From NCBI GenBank assembly GCA_001548435.1, contig AP017308.1, forward strand, positions 1,869,030 through 1,933,029: 64,000 nt of DNA, given 5' to 3'. Under the pieces are notes generated by a model. That model did not search any database. It was not told where the DNA came from and saw nothing but the letters and a program-made list of their open reading frames with translations. Origin of the DNA: Leptolyngbya sp. NIES-3755. GTDB taxonomy: Bacteria; Cyanobacteriota; Cyanobacteriia; Leptolyngbyales; Leptolyngbyaceae. Shown in pieces: positions 34,884-42,515 of this stretch. How positions within the stretch are numbered: the stretch's first letter is position 1; the number at the start of each line of letters is the position of its first letter. The position numbers and the translations under genes are program-made.

Positions 34884-35469
34884 TAAACAGCTCCTTCTGA
34901 AGTTTATCGAGCTTGTCTTTGGAGTTTGCGCTGTAGATGGCTTCAATCTGACGACGAATCTCTGGATCGATATTTTTGGTCAATTTCAAAACCATTTCCC
35001 GCTGGCGGCGATAACGCTCATTCCAGGACTTATACATAAGCTGCGATCGTTTGAGAGTTTTGGTTGCTTCATAGATCGCCTGCAAATCGATCGCTGAATC
35101 TAACCCCAGAAACTCACGCATGACTCGTGCAAATTTGGCAAAAGGAGTATTAGTTTTGCCTTGCACTAAGTCAACATTTTCAACTCGCAATGCCTCAATG
35201 ATGACATCAGCCGCTCCTTGCGTCAGTGCTTTATTTTCTTTAGGAGTCACATCTCCGTACTTCCTTCTGTGTTCTTCCAGCAAGAAGTCGTAGTTTGTTG
35301 CCTTGTGTCGTAAGTAATTGAATACTTGGCGAGAATTGTAACCATCGGGTACTTGAGCAAGTAATTCAGGTTTAACGAGTTTGACGGATTCTCGTAACTG
35401 CTGGGCAAGGGTAGGCGGATTCATAGGCGTTGTCTCAAGTGTCTCAGGGGCATGGTTCTTCGTAACCAT
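34876..35469 (-). CDS. Unknown helical protein, first gene of the coupled operon
   Basis: A 197-residue protein, mostly helical. A possible internal start is methionine 16. The first 70 residues include a segment (NSRQVFNYLRHKATNYDFLLEEHR) rich in aromatic and basic residues; the C-terminal 80 residues are charged helices (RSQLMYKSWNERYRRQREMV..., KDKLDKLQKELFND). No known family is recognised. It is translationally coupled to the next gene (8-nt overlap), which in turn is coupled to a GIY-YIG gene. It leads the operon, so it may set its expression or targeting. Confidence 0.65.
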   Translation of the reverse strand: MVTKNHAPETLETTPMNPPTLAQQLRESVKLVKPELLAQVPDGYNSRQVFNYLRHKATNYDFLLEEHRRKYGDVTPKENKALTQGAADVIIEALRVENVDLVQGKTNTPFAKFARVMREFLGLDSAIDLQAIYEATKTLKRSQLMYKSWNERYRRQREMVLKLTKNIDPEIRRQIEAIYSANSKDKLDKLQKELFND

Positions 35470-35548
35470 TCCGTAGATGCTTTGTCAAGATTTTAACGCT
35501 AGAATCCCTAGAACTGAGTGCCGCAAAAATACTTGTGTTTCTTCGTTG

Positions 35549-35911
35549 TCAACTAATCTTTAACTTCTCCGATTCGTTTGGTATGGGAGAGTTATAGTTC
35601 TCCGGTTGATTGACCTGGTGAAACTCATCTAGAAGATGAAAAAATCGATCGAATGCCTCTTTCTGATTTACCGAATGGAATTGAATCAAGGCTGCCCACG
35701 AGTTGTTGGTTCTGATGTTAAATTTCTCTTGTAACCAGGGCTGAAAGTCTCCATAAAACTTGAGTTCTTCCTCAGTCGGCTCAATGCCAAGCTCTCGTCT
35801 TGCAGTTTTGTAGCCAACCAGAAACATAAAAAGATTTTCAACCGAAGGGTTGCCAAGATACATTCCTGGTCGCGCTTTGATCTGATCTAAAATCTCAAAC
35901 AGTCCAGCCAT
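35549..35911 (-). CDS. Probable immunity protein for the papain-fold toxin
   Basis: A 120-residue acidic protein. The opening MAGLFEILDQIKARPGMYLG carries an 'I..RPgMYLG' motif that I associate with small proteins encoded next to polymorphic toxins, followed by NLFMFLVGYKTARRELG. It starts 15 nt after the papain-fold gene, so the pair is one operon. A role as cognate immunity protein is inferred from that neighbourhood. AGGAAT upstream of the ATG is a plausible ribosome-binding site. Confidence 0.65.
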   Translation of the reverse strand: MAGLFEILDQIKARPGMYLGNPSVENLFMFLVGYKTARRELGIEPTEEELKFYGDFQPWLQEKFNIRTNNSWAALIQFHSVNQKEAFDRFFHLLDEFHQVNQPENYNSPIPNESEKLKIS

Positions 35912-35926
35912 AATTTGATTCCTGCT

Positions 35927-36307
35927 CTACTGTGCTTCAAACGGTTTGCTAAAGCCATCAAGTTCTTCAACGATAAACGCTTCACTTGGGCAGTGAAAGT
36001 CTTTGAGCCAGTTTTCTAATGACAGTCCCTTCGTCGATAAGTTATCAAATACTTGTCCTCGAACGCTAATGCCATAGTGAGTGCCATTTTTTGTGATTGA
36101 GTCTTCAATTCCAAGTCGGGTTAGGCGATCGCTAATAATAAAATCTTCTCTGTACTTAGTTCTTAAGCGAATTAACTTTCTTTCAATTCCCTGCATATTC
36201 AACCACTTTAAAATGGCTTCAGCACACTCAGCACATTCATAGAGATTGAACTGATCGATAATTTCGCCAATTTCTCGATAGATCTCTTCTGTGGATAACT
36301 CGCTCAC
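35927..36307 (-). CDS. Stand-alone papain-fold toxin-like cysteine protease/deamidase domain
   Basis: About 126 residues from GTG 36307 (MSELSTEEIYREIGEI...), the start that gives the usual 4-nt overlap with the PIN frame upstream. The candidate nucleophile is a Cys in LYECAECAEAILKWL, the His is in THYGISVRGQ, and the third residue is the Asp/Asn in QVFDNLS. This C-H-D/N order and the C..CAEAI helix match small papain-fold toxin domains of polymorphic toxin systems. It lacks a secretion or N-terminal delivery module, so it is an orphan toxin domain. Confidence 0.72.
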   Translation of the reverse strand: MSELSTEEIYREIGEIIDQFNLYECAECAEAILKWLNMQGIERKLIRLRTKYREDFIISDRLTRLGIEDSITKNGTHYGISVRGQVFDNLSTKGLSLENWLKDFHCPSEAFIVEELDGFSKPFEAQ

Positions 36308-36353
36308 ACCTGCACCTGTCTGGTTACGGTAATTGTTATTCTTAACTTGCTCC

Positions 36354-36489
36354 CTACTGCACAACAACCCAAGTAATTCGAGCGATGAAGAAATCGTTTT
36401 GATTGTTCGGATTGCTGAATCCAGAGCGTACCAATTTCGGGAATGTATTGTTTGACCAAGGCGCTGCTATCAAGAAAATAAACGGTCAC
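36354..36489 (-). pseudogene. Frameshifted PIN-domain toxin remnant
   Basis: From GTG 36489 one frame reads TVYFLDSSALVKQYIPEIGTLWIQ, a typical VapC-like PIN opening with the first catalytic Asp. The matching continuation DFFIARITWVVVQ appears in another frame, ending at TAG 36354-36356, so a frameshift lies near 36400. The rest of the domain is missing. The original frame runs on to 36304 and overlaps the papain-fold gene start. Confidence 0.75.
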
Positions 36490-36547
36490 AGTAAACCATA
36501 AGCCACAAAAACCTTCCATCGCAATTACAAAATCTTTCCCAAAAAAT

Positions 36548-36618
36548 TCTTGCCAAAAATCACGCTTGCCGCATTAGCATAGAAGGGTGATGGATTTTTA
36601 TTCGCCCCGACGATCGCT
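36548..36618 (+). repeat. Right copy of the ldpA 5'-end duplication
   Basis: This is the functional leader and first codons of ldpA. It matches 33902-33972 with two mismatches in 71 bp, both in the leader. The DNA between the copies is the accessory island. Confidence 0.93.
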
Positions 36619-37684
36619 ACAACAAGGACACTGGTTCAAACTCATTTGCGGAGCCAGTTTCCAACATCTCCCCGCCATTCGCACCCTCGCTTTGGTGTAT
36701 GCGCTTGCTGGGGCAGATTGTATTGATGTTGCCGCCGATCCAGCCATCGTCTCCACCGCACGAGAAGCGTTAGCGATCGCGAATCAGTTATCGGATGAAG
36801 CCCGCGATCGCGGTTGCAATCCTTCGCTTCCGTGGCTCATGGTCAGCCTCAATGACGGTGAAGACCCACACTTTCGGAAAGCCGAGTTTGATCCAGCAGT
36901 CTGTCCTTCGGATTGCTCAAGACCTTGTGAATCGGTATGTCCGGCGCAGGCGATTAATCGATCTGGAGTGATTGACGATCGCTGTTATGGCTGTGGTCGG
37001 TGTGTGCCAATTTGCCCGATCGAACAGATTGCAACTCGTTCTTATGTGTATGCACCGGAAATGATTTCACCGATGCTGCTACAGGCGGGAATTGATGCGA
37101 TCGAACTGCATACGCAAGTGGGGCGAATCGAGGATTTTCGCAGACTGTGGAACTCGATCGCGCCTTGGGTCGATCGATTAAAACTCATTGCAATTAGCTG
37201 CCCGGATGGAGACGGATTGATTGAATACCTGTGGTCACTGTACGAATTGATTCAGCCGTTGCCTTGTGAATTGATTTGGCAGACGGATGGCAGACCGATG
37301 AGCGGGGACATTGGAGACGGAGCCACTCGCGCTTGTGTGAAATTGGGTGAAAAAGTTCTCGCTACAGACATACCCGGATATATTCAACTCGCAGGAGGAA
37401 CAAATCGCCATACTGTACCAAAGTTAGAAGCACTCGGAATGTTGCACAATAGAGATAGAACATCCGTTTCGAGGTGGGTTTCTGGAATTGCTTACGGGAG
37501 TTACGCTCGGAGTCTACTGTTACCCGTTCTGAATCAGTTAGAAGCGATGGAGATGATGCCCTTGACCTGTCGATCGACCGTTTTAATCGAAACCGTTCCG
37601 GATCTGCTCTGGCAAGCCGTTGAACTGGCTGCCCCGCTTGTTGGTCAAATTAAATCACCAAATCGTATGCTACAGGTGATTTAA
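36590..37684 (+). CDS. ldpA: LdpA, light-dependent period protein (circadian input)
   Basis: A 364-residue protein from the ATG at 36590. It contains two [4Fe-4S]-type cysteine clusters (CPSDCSRPCESVCPAQAI and CYGCGRCVPICPIEQI) in the middle of a barrel-like fold. In Synechococcus elongatus LdpA reports redox or light state to the clock and co-purifies with KaiA and CikA. The opening MDFYSPRRSLQQGHW is duplicated at 33944. It is followed 81 nt later by the Ycf45-like gene. Confidence 0.92.
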   Translation: MDFYSPRRSLQQGHWFKLICGASFQHLPAIRTLALVYALAGADCIDVAADPAIVSTAREALAIANQLSDEARDRGCNPSLPWLMVSLNDGEDPHFRKAEFDPAVCPSDCSRPCESVCPAQAINRSGVIDDRCYGCGRCVPICPIEQIATRSYVYAPEMISPMLLQAGIDAIELHTQVGRIEDFRRLWNSIAPWVDRLKLIAISCPDGDGLIEYLWSLYELIQPLPCELIWQTDGRPMSGDIGDGATRACVKLGEKVLATDIPGYIQLAGGTNRHTVPKLEALGMLHNRDRTSVSRWVSGIAYGSYARSLLLPVLNQLEAMEMMPLTCRSTVLIETVPDLLWQAVELAAPLVGQIKSPNRMLQVI

Positions 37685-37765
37685 CATACACCAGAGAGAA
37701 AACAAGATCCCCTACCCTAATCACAAGACAGTTTTCCCTGTCTCTTTCTCCCAGACATAGAACAC

Positions 37766-39589
37766 ATGGCAGAATACAGTCCCGTTCCTTTCGCTCAGTC
37801 CGATTTCAGTCAGTCACCTGACCCCGAAATGACCGCTACAGATGAAAACCGGATGCAAACTACTGACGATTTAACGAAACTTTTAGAAATTCTTCCGACT
37901 CATTTACGCGATCGCTTACTGCAACATCCCCAACTCGATCGCTTAGTCGAAGTCGTGATGGACTTGGGACGCTTCCCCGAAGCTCGTTTCCCAGGCAAAG
38001 CTGAATATCTGTCAGATACACCGATTACGAAAGAAGATCTGGCAGAAAGTACGAGAAAAGTTGGCGATTTTGGTGGTGATAATCGTGCAGGGATTGAGAA
38101 AACCTTGCACCGGATTAGTGCAATTCGGAACCGTCGTGGGGAAGTGATTGGACTCACCTGCCGTGTGGGACGGGCGATTTTTGGCACGATCGGCATGATT
38201 CGCGATCTGGTTGAAAGTGGTCGATCAATTCTCATGCTGGGTCGTCCGGGTGTGGGTAAAACAACTGCTCTGCGGGAAATTGCGCGGGTGTTGGCGGATG
38301 AACTCGATAAGCGAGTTGTGATTATCGACACTTCTAATGAAATTGCAGGTGATGGAGATGTGCCGCATCCCGCGATCGGTCGTGCCCGTCGAATGCAGGT
38401 GGCTCGTCCTGAACTGCAACATCAGGTCATGATTGAAGCGGTCGAAAATCACATGCCGGAAGTGATTGTGATTGATGAGATTGGAACCGAGTTGGAAGCA
38501 CTTGCCGCAAGAACGATCGCAGAACGGGGTGTGCAACTGGTCGGAACCGCTCACGGGAACAAGTTGGAGAACTTGATCAAGAACCCGACGCTTTCAGATT
38601 TGGTTGGGGGAATTCAATCGGTCACACTGGGTGATGATGAAGCTCGGAGACGTGGAACGCAGAAGAGTGTTCTCGAACGGAAAGCGCCACCGACGTTTGA
38701 TATTGCTGTAGAAATGACGGAGCGGCAGAAATGGGTCGTGCATGAAGAAGTGTCCGATACGATCGACATTCTTCTGCGCGGTAGACAGCCGAATCCGCAA
38801 ACCCGCGCCACCGATGACGAAGGCAATGTCACGATCACGCATGAAACGCCGCAAGCGCCTGAACCTCGGACTCGTCCACAAGCGGTTCCTGAGATTGGAA
38901 ATTTTTTCGCCAGTCAGCCGCGAGGATGGCGATCGTCAGGTCGAATGAAAGCGGTTTCCAGTCAGAGTAATGTCCGCGCTTTGACTCCTGAACAGCAATC
39001 GTTTGAAAGAATGCTCGATGAGTCGCTAGGACGGAGTTTTGATGCGATTGAATCGAACTCTTTCCCTGGTCCAAACGGTGAAGAGTTACCGCTGCATCTC
39101 TATCCGTATGGAGTCAGTCGGCAGCAACTTGATCAGGTGATTCAAACGCTGAATCTGCCTGTGTTGTTGACGAAAGATATGGAGGGAGCCGATGCAGTAT
39201 TGGCACTACGATCGCACGTCAAAAACCATGCAAAATTGCGGCATTTGGCAAAAACTCGTCAGATTCCGATTCATACCGTGAAATCGAATAGCGTTCCTCA
39301 AATTGCGATCGCGCTCAGGCGGGTGTTGAACATGGATGAACCCGGTGCACCCGGTGAAGCTGAATTGAGTCTGATTGTTCGAGGGGACAATGAGGACGAG
39401 ATTGAAGCACTCGAAGAGGCAAGACTCGCGGTTGAACAGATTGTGATTCCGAAAGGTCAGCCCGTTGAATTGCTTCCTCGATCAGCAACGGTGCGAAAGA
39501 TGCAGCACGAATTAGTGGAGCATTATCGTCTGAAGTCGCGTAGTTTCGGCGAGGAACCGAATCGACGATTGCGGATTTATCCTGCATAG
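37766..39589 (+). CDS. Ycf45-like AAA ATPase with R3H domain
   Basis: A 607-residue protein. Residues 100-340 form a SpoIIIAA-like AAA ATPase with Walker [16 protein letters not shown] and Walker [14 protein letters not shown]. The middle 60-70 residues are a Pro/Arg-rich linker. The C-terminal part includes a helical R3H-type nucleic-acid-binding region near its end ([20 protein letters not shown]). The family is the plastid and cyanobacterial Ycf45 group. Single-stranded nucleic acid binding is expected from R3H, but the biological role is unknown. Confidence 0.88.
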   Translation: MAEYSPVPFAQSDFSQSPDPEMTATDENRMQTTDDLTKLLEILPTHLRDRLLQHPQLDRLVEVVMDLGRFPEARFPGKAEYLSDTPITKEDLAESTRKVGDFGGDNRAGIEKTLHRISAIRNRRGEVIGLTCRVGRAIFGTIGMIRDLVESGRSILMLGRPGVGKTTALREIARVLADELDKRVVIIDTSNEIAGDGDVPHPAIGRARRMQVARPELQHQVMIEAVENHMPEVIVIDEIGTELEALAARTIAERGVQLVGTAHGNKLENLIKNPTLSDLVGGIQSVTLGDDEARRRGTQKSVLERKAPPTFDIAVEMTERQKWVVHEEVSDTIDILLRGRQPNPQTRATDDEGNVTITHETPQAPEPRTRPQAVPEIGNFFASQPRGWRSSGRMKAVSSQSNVRALTPEQQSFERMLDESLGRSFDAIESNSFPGPNGEELPLHLYPYGVSRQQLDQVIQTLNLPVLLTKDMEGADAVLALRSHVKNHAKLRHLAKTRQIPIHTVKSNSVPQIAIALRRVLNMDEPGAPGEAELSLIVRGDNEDEIEALEEARLAVEQIVIPKGQPVELLPRSATVRKMQHELVEHYRLKSRSFGEEPNRRLRIYPA

Positions 39590-39642
39590 AAACTGGGAGT
39601 TTGGTAGACTCAATATCTGCCAAACTTCTCGTTTTTTTGATC

Positions 39643-40731
39643 ATGCTTGAGTTCATTCGCTCTGATCTGGCTCAATTTGCGGCATACAACACGCAACACA
39701 CGGATAATGCTCATCTCGATCACCCCGATCGATTAGATGTGAACGAAAATCCGTATGATCTGCCCGAAGAACTCAAGCAAAAACTCGCCTGGACTTGGCA
39801 AACTCAAATCGAGTCGAATCGATATCCAGATGGTGGATATTTCGCGCTGAAAGATGCGATCGCGCAATACGTTAATGAAACAGCGAATATAGCATTTACC
39901 AACACGAATATTTCAGTCGGCAACGGATCGGATGAATTGATTCGATCGCTCTTAATGTCCACTTGCCTGAATGGAGAAGGTTCGATTCTAGTCGCGAATC
40001 CGACGTTTTCAATGTACGGAATTTTGGCGAAAACATTAGGGATTCCGGTGATTAGTGTCGATCGCTCAGAAAGCGATTTTGAGATTGACTTAACGCAGGC
40101 GCAAACTGCAATTGAAACAAATCCGATTCGAGTTGTTTTTGTTGTGCATCCGAATTCGCCCACTGGAAACGCACTGACAGAAGCAGAAATTCAATGGTTG
40201 CGAAGCTTGCCGCAGAATATCTTAGTCGTGATTGATGAAGCGTATTTCGAGTTTAGTCAGACGACTCTAGCAGGAGAACTATCAGCGCAACCAAATTGGG
40301 TAATTTTGCGAACGTTCTCTAAAGCGTTTCGGTTAGCGGCACATCGAGTTGGATATGCGATCGCTCATCCTGAACTCATCGAAGCGTTGGAAAAAATGCG
40401 CTTGCCGTTTAACTTACCAAGTTTCTCGATCGCCGCTGCTCGTCTAGCGTTATCAGAACGGCATTCTCTTTTGGCAGTTGTCTCTGAATTGTTGGAACAG
40501 CGATCGCAGCTTCAAGCTCAATTAGAACAGCTTCCGAATTTGCAGATTTGGCGGAGTGATGCCAATTTTATCTATGCTCGATCAACCCAGGATTTAGCTG
40601 AATTGTGCGATCGACTGAGACAGCAAGGCACGATTATTCGGCACACCGGGGGCGGATTGAGAATTACGATCGGGACACCTGACGAAAATCAGCGAATGTT
40701 CGATCGGCTTTCTACTCTACTTAAAAACTAA
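39643..40731 (+). CDS. hisC: Histidinol-phosphate aminotransferase
   Basis: A 362-residue fold-type I PLP enzyme from the ATG at 39643, preferred to a TTG at 39601. Motifs include [45 protein letters not shown] and the PLP-lysine motif [17 protein letters not shown]. It transfers an amino group from glutamate to imidazole acetol phosphate in histidine synthesis. It lies 54 nt downstream of the Ycf45-like gene and may be co-transcribed with it. Confidence 0.93.
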   Translation: MLEFIRSDLAQFAAYNTQHTDNAHLDHPDRLDVNENPYDLPEELKQKLAWTWQTQIESNRYPDGGYFALKDAIAQYVNETANIAFTNTNISVGNGSDELIRSLLMSTCLNGEGSILVANPTFSMYGILAKTLGIPVISVDRSESDFEIDLTQAQTAIETNPIRVVFVVHPNSPTGNALTEAEIQWLRSLPQNILVVIDEAYFEFSQTTLAGELSAQPNWVILRTFSKAFRLAAHRVGYAIAHPELIEALEKMRLPFNLPSFSIAAARLALSERHSLLAVVSELLEQRSQLQAQLEQLPNLQIWRSDANFIYARSTQDLAELCDRLRQQGTIIRHTGGGLRITIGTPDENQRMFDRLSTLLKN

Positions 40732-40756
40732 AAAAGAGCCTACGCTTGTAAGCTCT
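40729..40756 (-). terminator. Intrinsic terminator of the 47-residue gene
   Basis: On the minus strand an AGAGC/GCTCT stem with a 12-nt loop is followed by TTTTTT. It lies about 28 nt past the stop codon at 40784 and could also limit hisC read-through in the other direction. Confidence 0.75.
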
Positions 40757-40783
40757 CTGAGAGTTTGAGTAAACCAATTAAAT

Positions 40784-40927
40784 CTAACCCAGCAGATATG
40801 CAGATTTCAGTGCCCAGAAAATCAGGACTGCAATGCTTCCTAAAATTAGCGTGGCAGAAGTCGCAATTGCGATCGGACTATCTGCACCATCAAATTTCAT
40901 AATTCCGCGATTCAGATCTGATGCCAT
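40784..40927 (-). CDS. Small single-helix membrane protein
   Basis: A 47-residue protein. It has a polar N-terminus (MASDLNRGIMKFDGADS) and one transmembrane helix at about residues 22-43 (SATLILGSIAVLIFWALKSA). The shape is that of the small thylakoid subunits and accessory proteins of the photosystems or NDH complex. I cannot assign a specific name; a Psb35-like photosystem II accessory protein is one candidate. It is monocistronic with its own terminator. Confidence 0.7.
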   Translation of the reverse strand: MASDLNRGIMKFDGADSPIAIATSATLILGSIAVLIFWALKSAYLLG

Positions 40928-41043
40928 CGTTCGCACTCCAACATAACAACTCGGTGATTACTTCCAGGCTAATCACGATTTTTCGTTTACCCTTCTTTCT
41001 CAAGCATTATTTTATCTTTTAGCTCTCATAAGCCTGGGTAATC

Positions 41044-41077
41044 AAAAAGACAGAGACAGCCGACAAGCCTCTCTGTC
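41044..41077 (-). terminator. Intrinsic terminator (for the glycosyltransferase gene)
   Basis: On the minus strand GACAGAGA and TCTCTGTC arms form a perfect 8-bp stem with a 13-nt loop, followed by TTTTT. It lies about 230 nt downstream of the glycosyltransferase stop, with the MITE-like element between, which suggests that the element inserted between the gene and its terminator. Confidence 0.85.
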
Positions 41078-41081
41078 TTGA

Positions 41082-41285
41082 GCTACCTTGTACACACAAG
41101 TCTTGGATCGCTTCGTTTGAGTCGGCTTCAGCCCCCTAAATCCCCCAAAATTGGGGGACTTTGATTCTAAACAATCACTGGAATTGGAGAACTTTTTCCG
41201 GCTCAAAGTCCCCCAGAATGGGGGATTTAGGGGGCGAAGGATCTGGGCAACGACACGATCAATCGATTTGTGTGTACAGGGTAGC
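41082..41285. mobile_element. 204-bp MITE-like element
   Basis: The ends are 19-bp inverted repeats (GCTACCTTGTACACACAAG and the complement of the right end, 17 of 19 matching). Inside are two arms, 41131-41164 and 41202-41235, that are inverted repeats of one another and each contain the palindrome CCCCCA...TGGGGG. The element has no coding capacity, so it would need a transposase encoded elsewhere. Its palindromic arms resemble the CCCCTAAATCCCCC repeats scattered in many cyanobacterial genomes. I do not see a clear target-site duplication. Confidence 0.8.
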
Positions 41286-41307
41286 CGCCTTGAGTTGGCG
41301 TAATTTC

Positions 41308-42348
41308 TTATCCCAGACCCGTACTTTTCACTTGTAATGCGGAACTCATCCGATACCGTTGCAGCGCTCCCGTAATTTGAACTGCGATCGCTTCAAAGCC
41401 TTGATACAACTGTTTCGGTAATGCTCTCAGCAAGTAAGCCGCAAAGAGTGTTTGCAAAGTTCGATGAGGTTCTTCGATCAAAATTGTGCTGTAGGTCGAG
41501 AGCGATTGATGAATTAGATCGATCGCCATTGCTCCATCCCGTAATGAAACGGCTCGTCTTGCCAGATGCCGATACTGATATGCCATCGCGGGCGCGTTCC
41601 ATTCTGCGGCTTCACGGGGCGACCAGCTTTCCAAATCTTGCAGCATCGCTTCCCAAGAGTGGAGTTTCTTCATTAGCTGGGCTGAATAGCTCTGAGAACT
41701 AATTCGATAAAGCGTCAGAGCTTCTGGAACGCCTTCAAACTTACAGCCTGTTTTTAGGGCAATTCTCACCCAGCATTCGACATCTTCAGAGGGGTGCAAG
41801 CGTCGATCGGGATTGAAATAGCAGATCTCTCCCGCAACATTCACAAACTCGATTTGTTCTAGAGTCGATCGACGAATCACCGGAACTGAGCCATTCCCGA
41901 TTGGAGTTCGACAAAGCAAATCGATCGGGGTAATGTCGGTCATCTTCGTGAGTTGTAACAATCTCATATCGTTCCCGCGATCGTCGATGAAGCGAGACGG
42001 GCAAAAACTCACACCGACTTCAGGATTACGATCGAGATGTTCGATATGTTTCAGTAGCTTGTTTTTGTCCCATAAGTCATCGCCGTCTAGGAACGCAACA
42101 TATTCGCCTTGAGCATGACGAATTCCTAAATTTCGAGCCGCTGCGGGTCCTTGATTCTCTTGATGCAAAATCTTGATTCGCGGATCAGTGAACTGTTGGC
42201 AAATTTCGATACTGCGATCGAGTGATCCGTCATTCACCAAAAGCACCTCGAAGTGCGGATAGGTTTGGTCTAGGACAGATTGAACCGTTTTTTCTATAAA
42301 CGCTTCGACGTTGTAAATCGGGAGGACAACCGTAATTTTAGTGACCAT
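41308..42348 (-). CDS. Glycosyltransferase family 2 protein
   Basis: A 346-residue GT-A-fold enzyme. Motifs include VVLPIYNVEAFIEKTVQSV, LVNDGSLDRSIEICQ, RNLGIRHAQGEYVAFLDGDDLWD (with the metal-binding DGDD) and PSEDVECWVRIAL. There is no membrane helix, so it is probably cytosolic or peripheral. It adds a sugar in an envelope or exopolysaccharide pathway; donor and acceptor are unknown. It is monocistronic and its terminator lies beyond a MITE-like insertion. Confidence 0.92.
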   Translation of the reverse strand: MVTKITVVLPIYNVEAFIEKTVQSVLDQTYPHFEVLLVNDGSLDRSIEICQQFTDPRIKILHQENQGPAAARNLGIRHAQGEYVAFLDGDDLWDKNKLLKHIEHLDRNPEVGVSFCPSRFIDDRGNDMRLLQLTKMTDITPIDLLCRTPIGNGSVPVIRRSTLEQIEFVNVAGEICYFNPDRRLHPSEDVECWVRIALKTGCKFEGVPEALTLYRISSQSYSAQLMKKLHSWEAMLQDLESWSPREAAEWNAPAMAYQYRHLARRAVSLRDGAMAIDLIHQSLSTYSTILIEEPHRTLQTLFAAYLLRALPKQLYQGFEAIAVQITGALQRYRMSSALQVKSTGLG

Positions 42349-42454
42349 GAGAAGCTATCGAAAAATACATATCCGTAATTTTCCGAGCAGCAAGCGGCAA
42401 TCTCCAATGGTAGCGACAATAACTTTATCGCTGGATCACAAACCCTGAACCAAA

Positions 42455-42484
42455 TAAAAAGCCCTCGCAAAGTAACGAAGGCTT
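42455..42484 (-). terminator. Intrinsic terminator of clpC
   Basis: On the minus strand AAGCCTTCG pairs with CGAGGGCTT (one G-T pair) and is followed by TTTTAT. It lies about 30 nt past the clpC stop. Confidence 0.88.
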
Positions 42485-42515
42485 AATAACGTGTATTTAC
42501 TGATACTGAGACGAA

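Larger units (their letters stand above)
40928..41307. other. Intergenic region with terminator and MITE-like element
   Basis: A 380-bp stretch with no gene. It holds the promoter of the 47-residue gene, an intrinsic terminator at 41044-41077 for the glycosyltransferase gene, and the 204-bp element at 41082-41285. Confidence 0.85.

Noticed and set aside
41131..41235. Palindromic CCCCCTAAATCCCCC arms considered as a transcription terminator or CRISPR-like unit
   Set aside because: There is no T run and only one pair of arms, and the arms sit inside longer terminal inverted repeats, so a MITE-like element explains them better.
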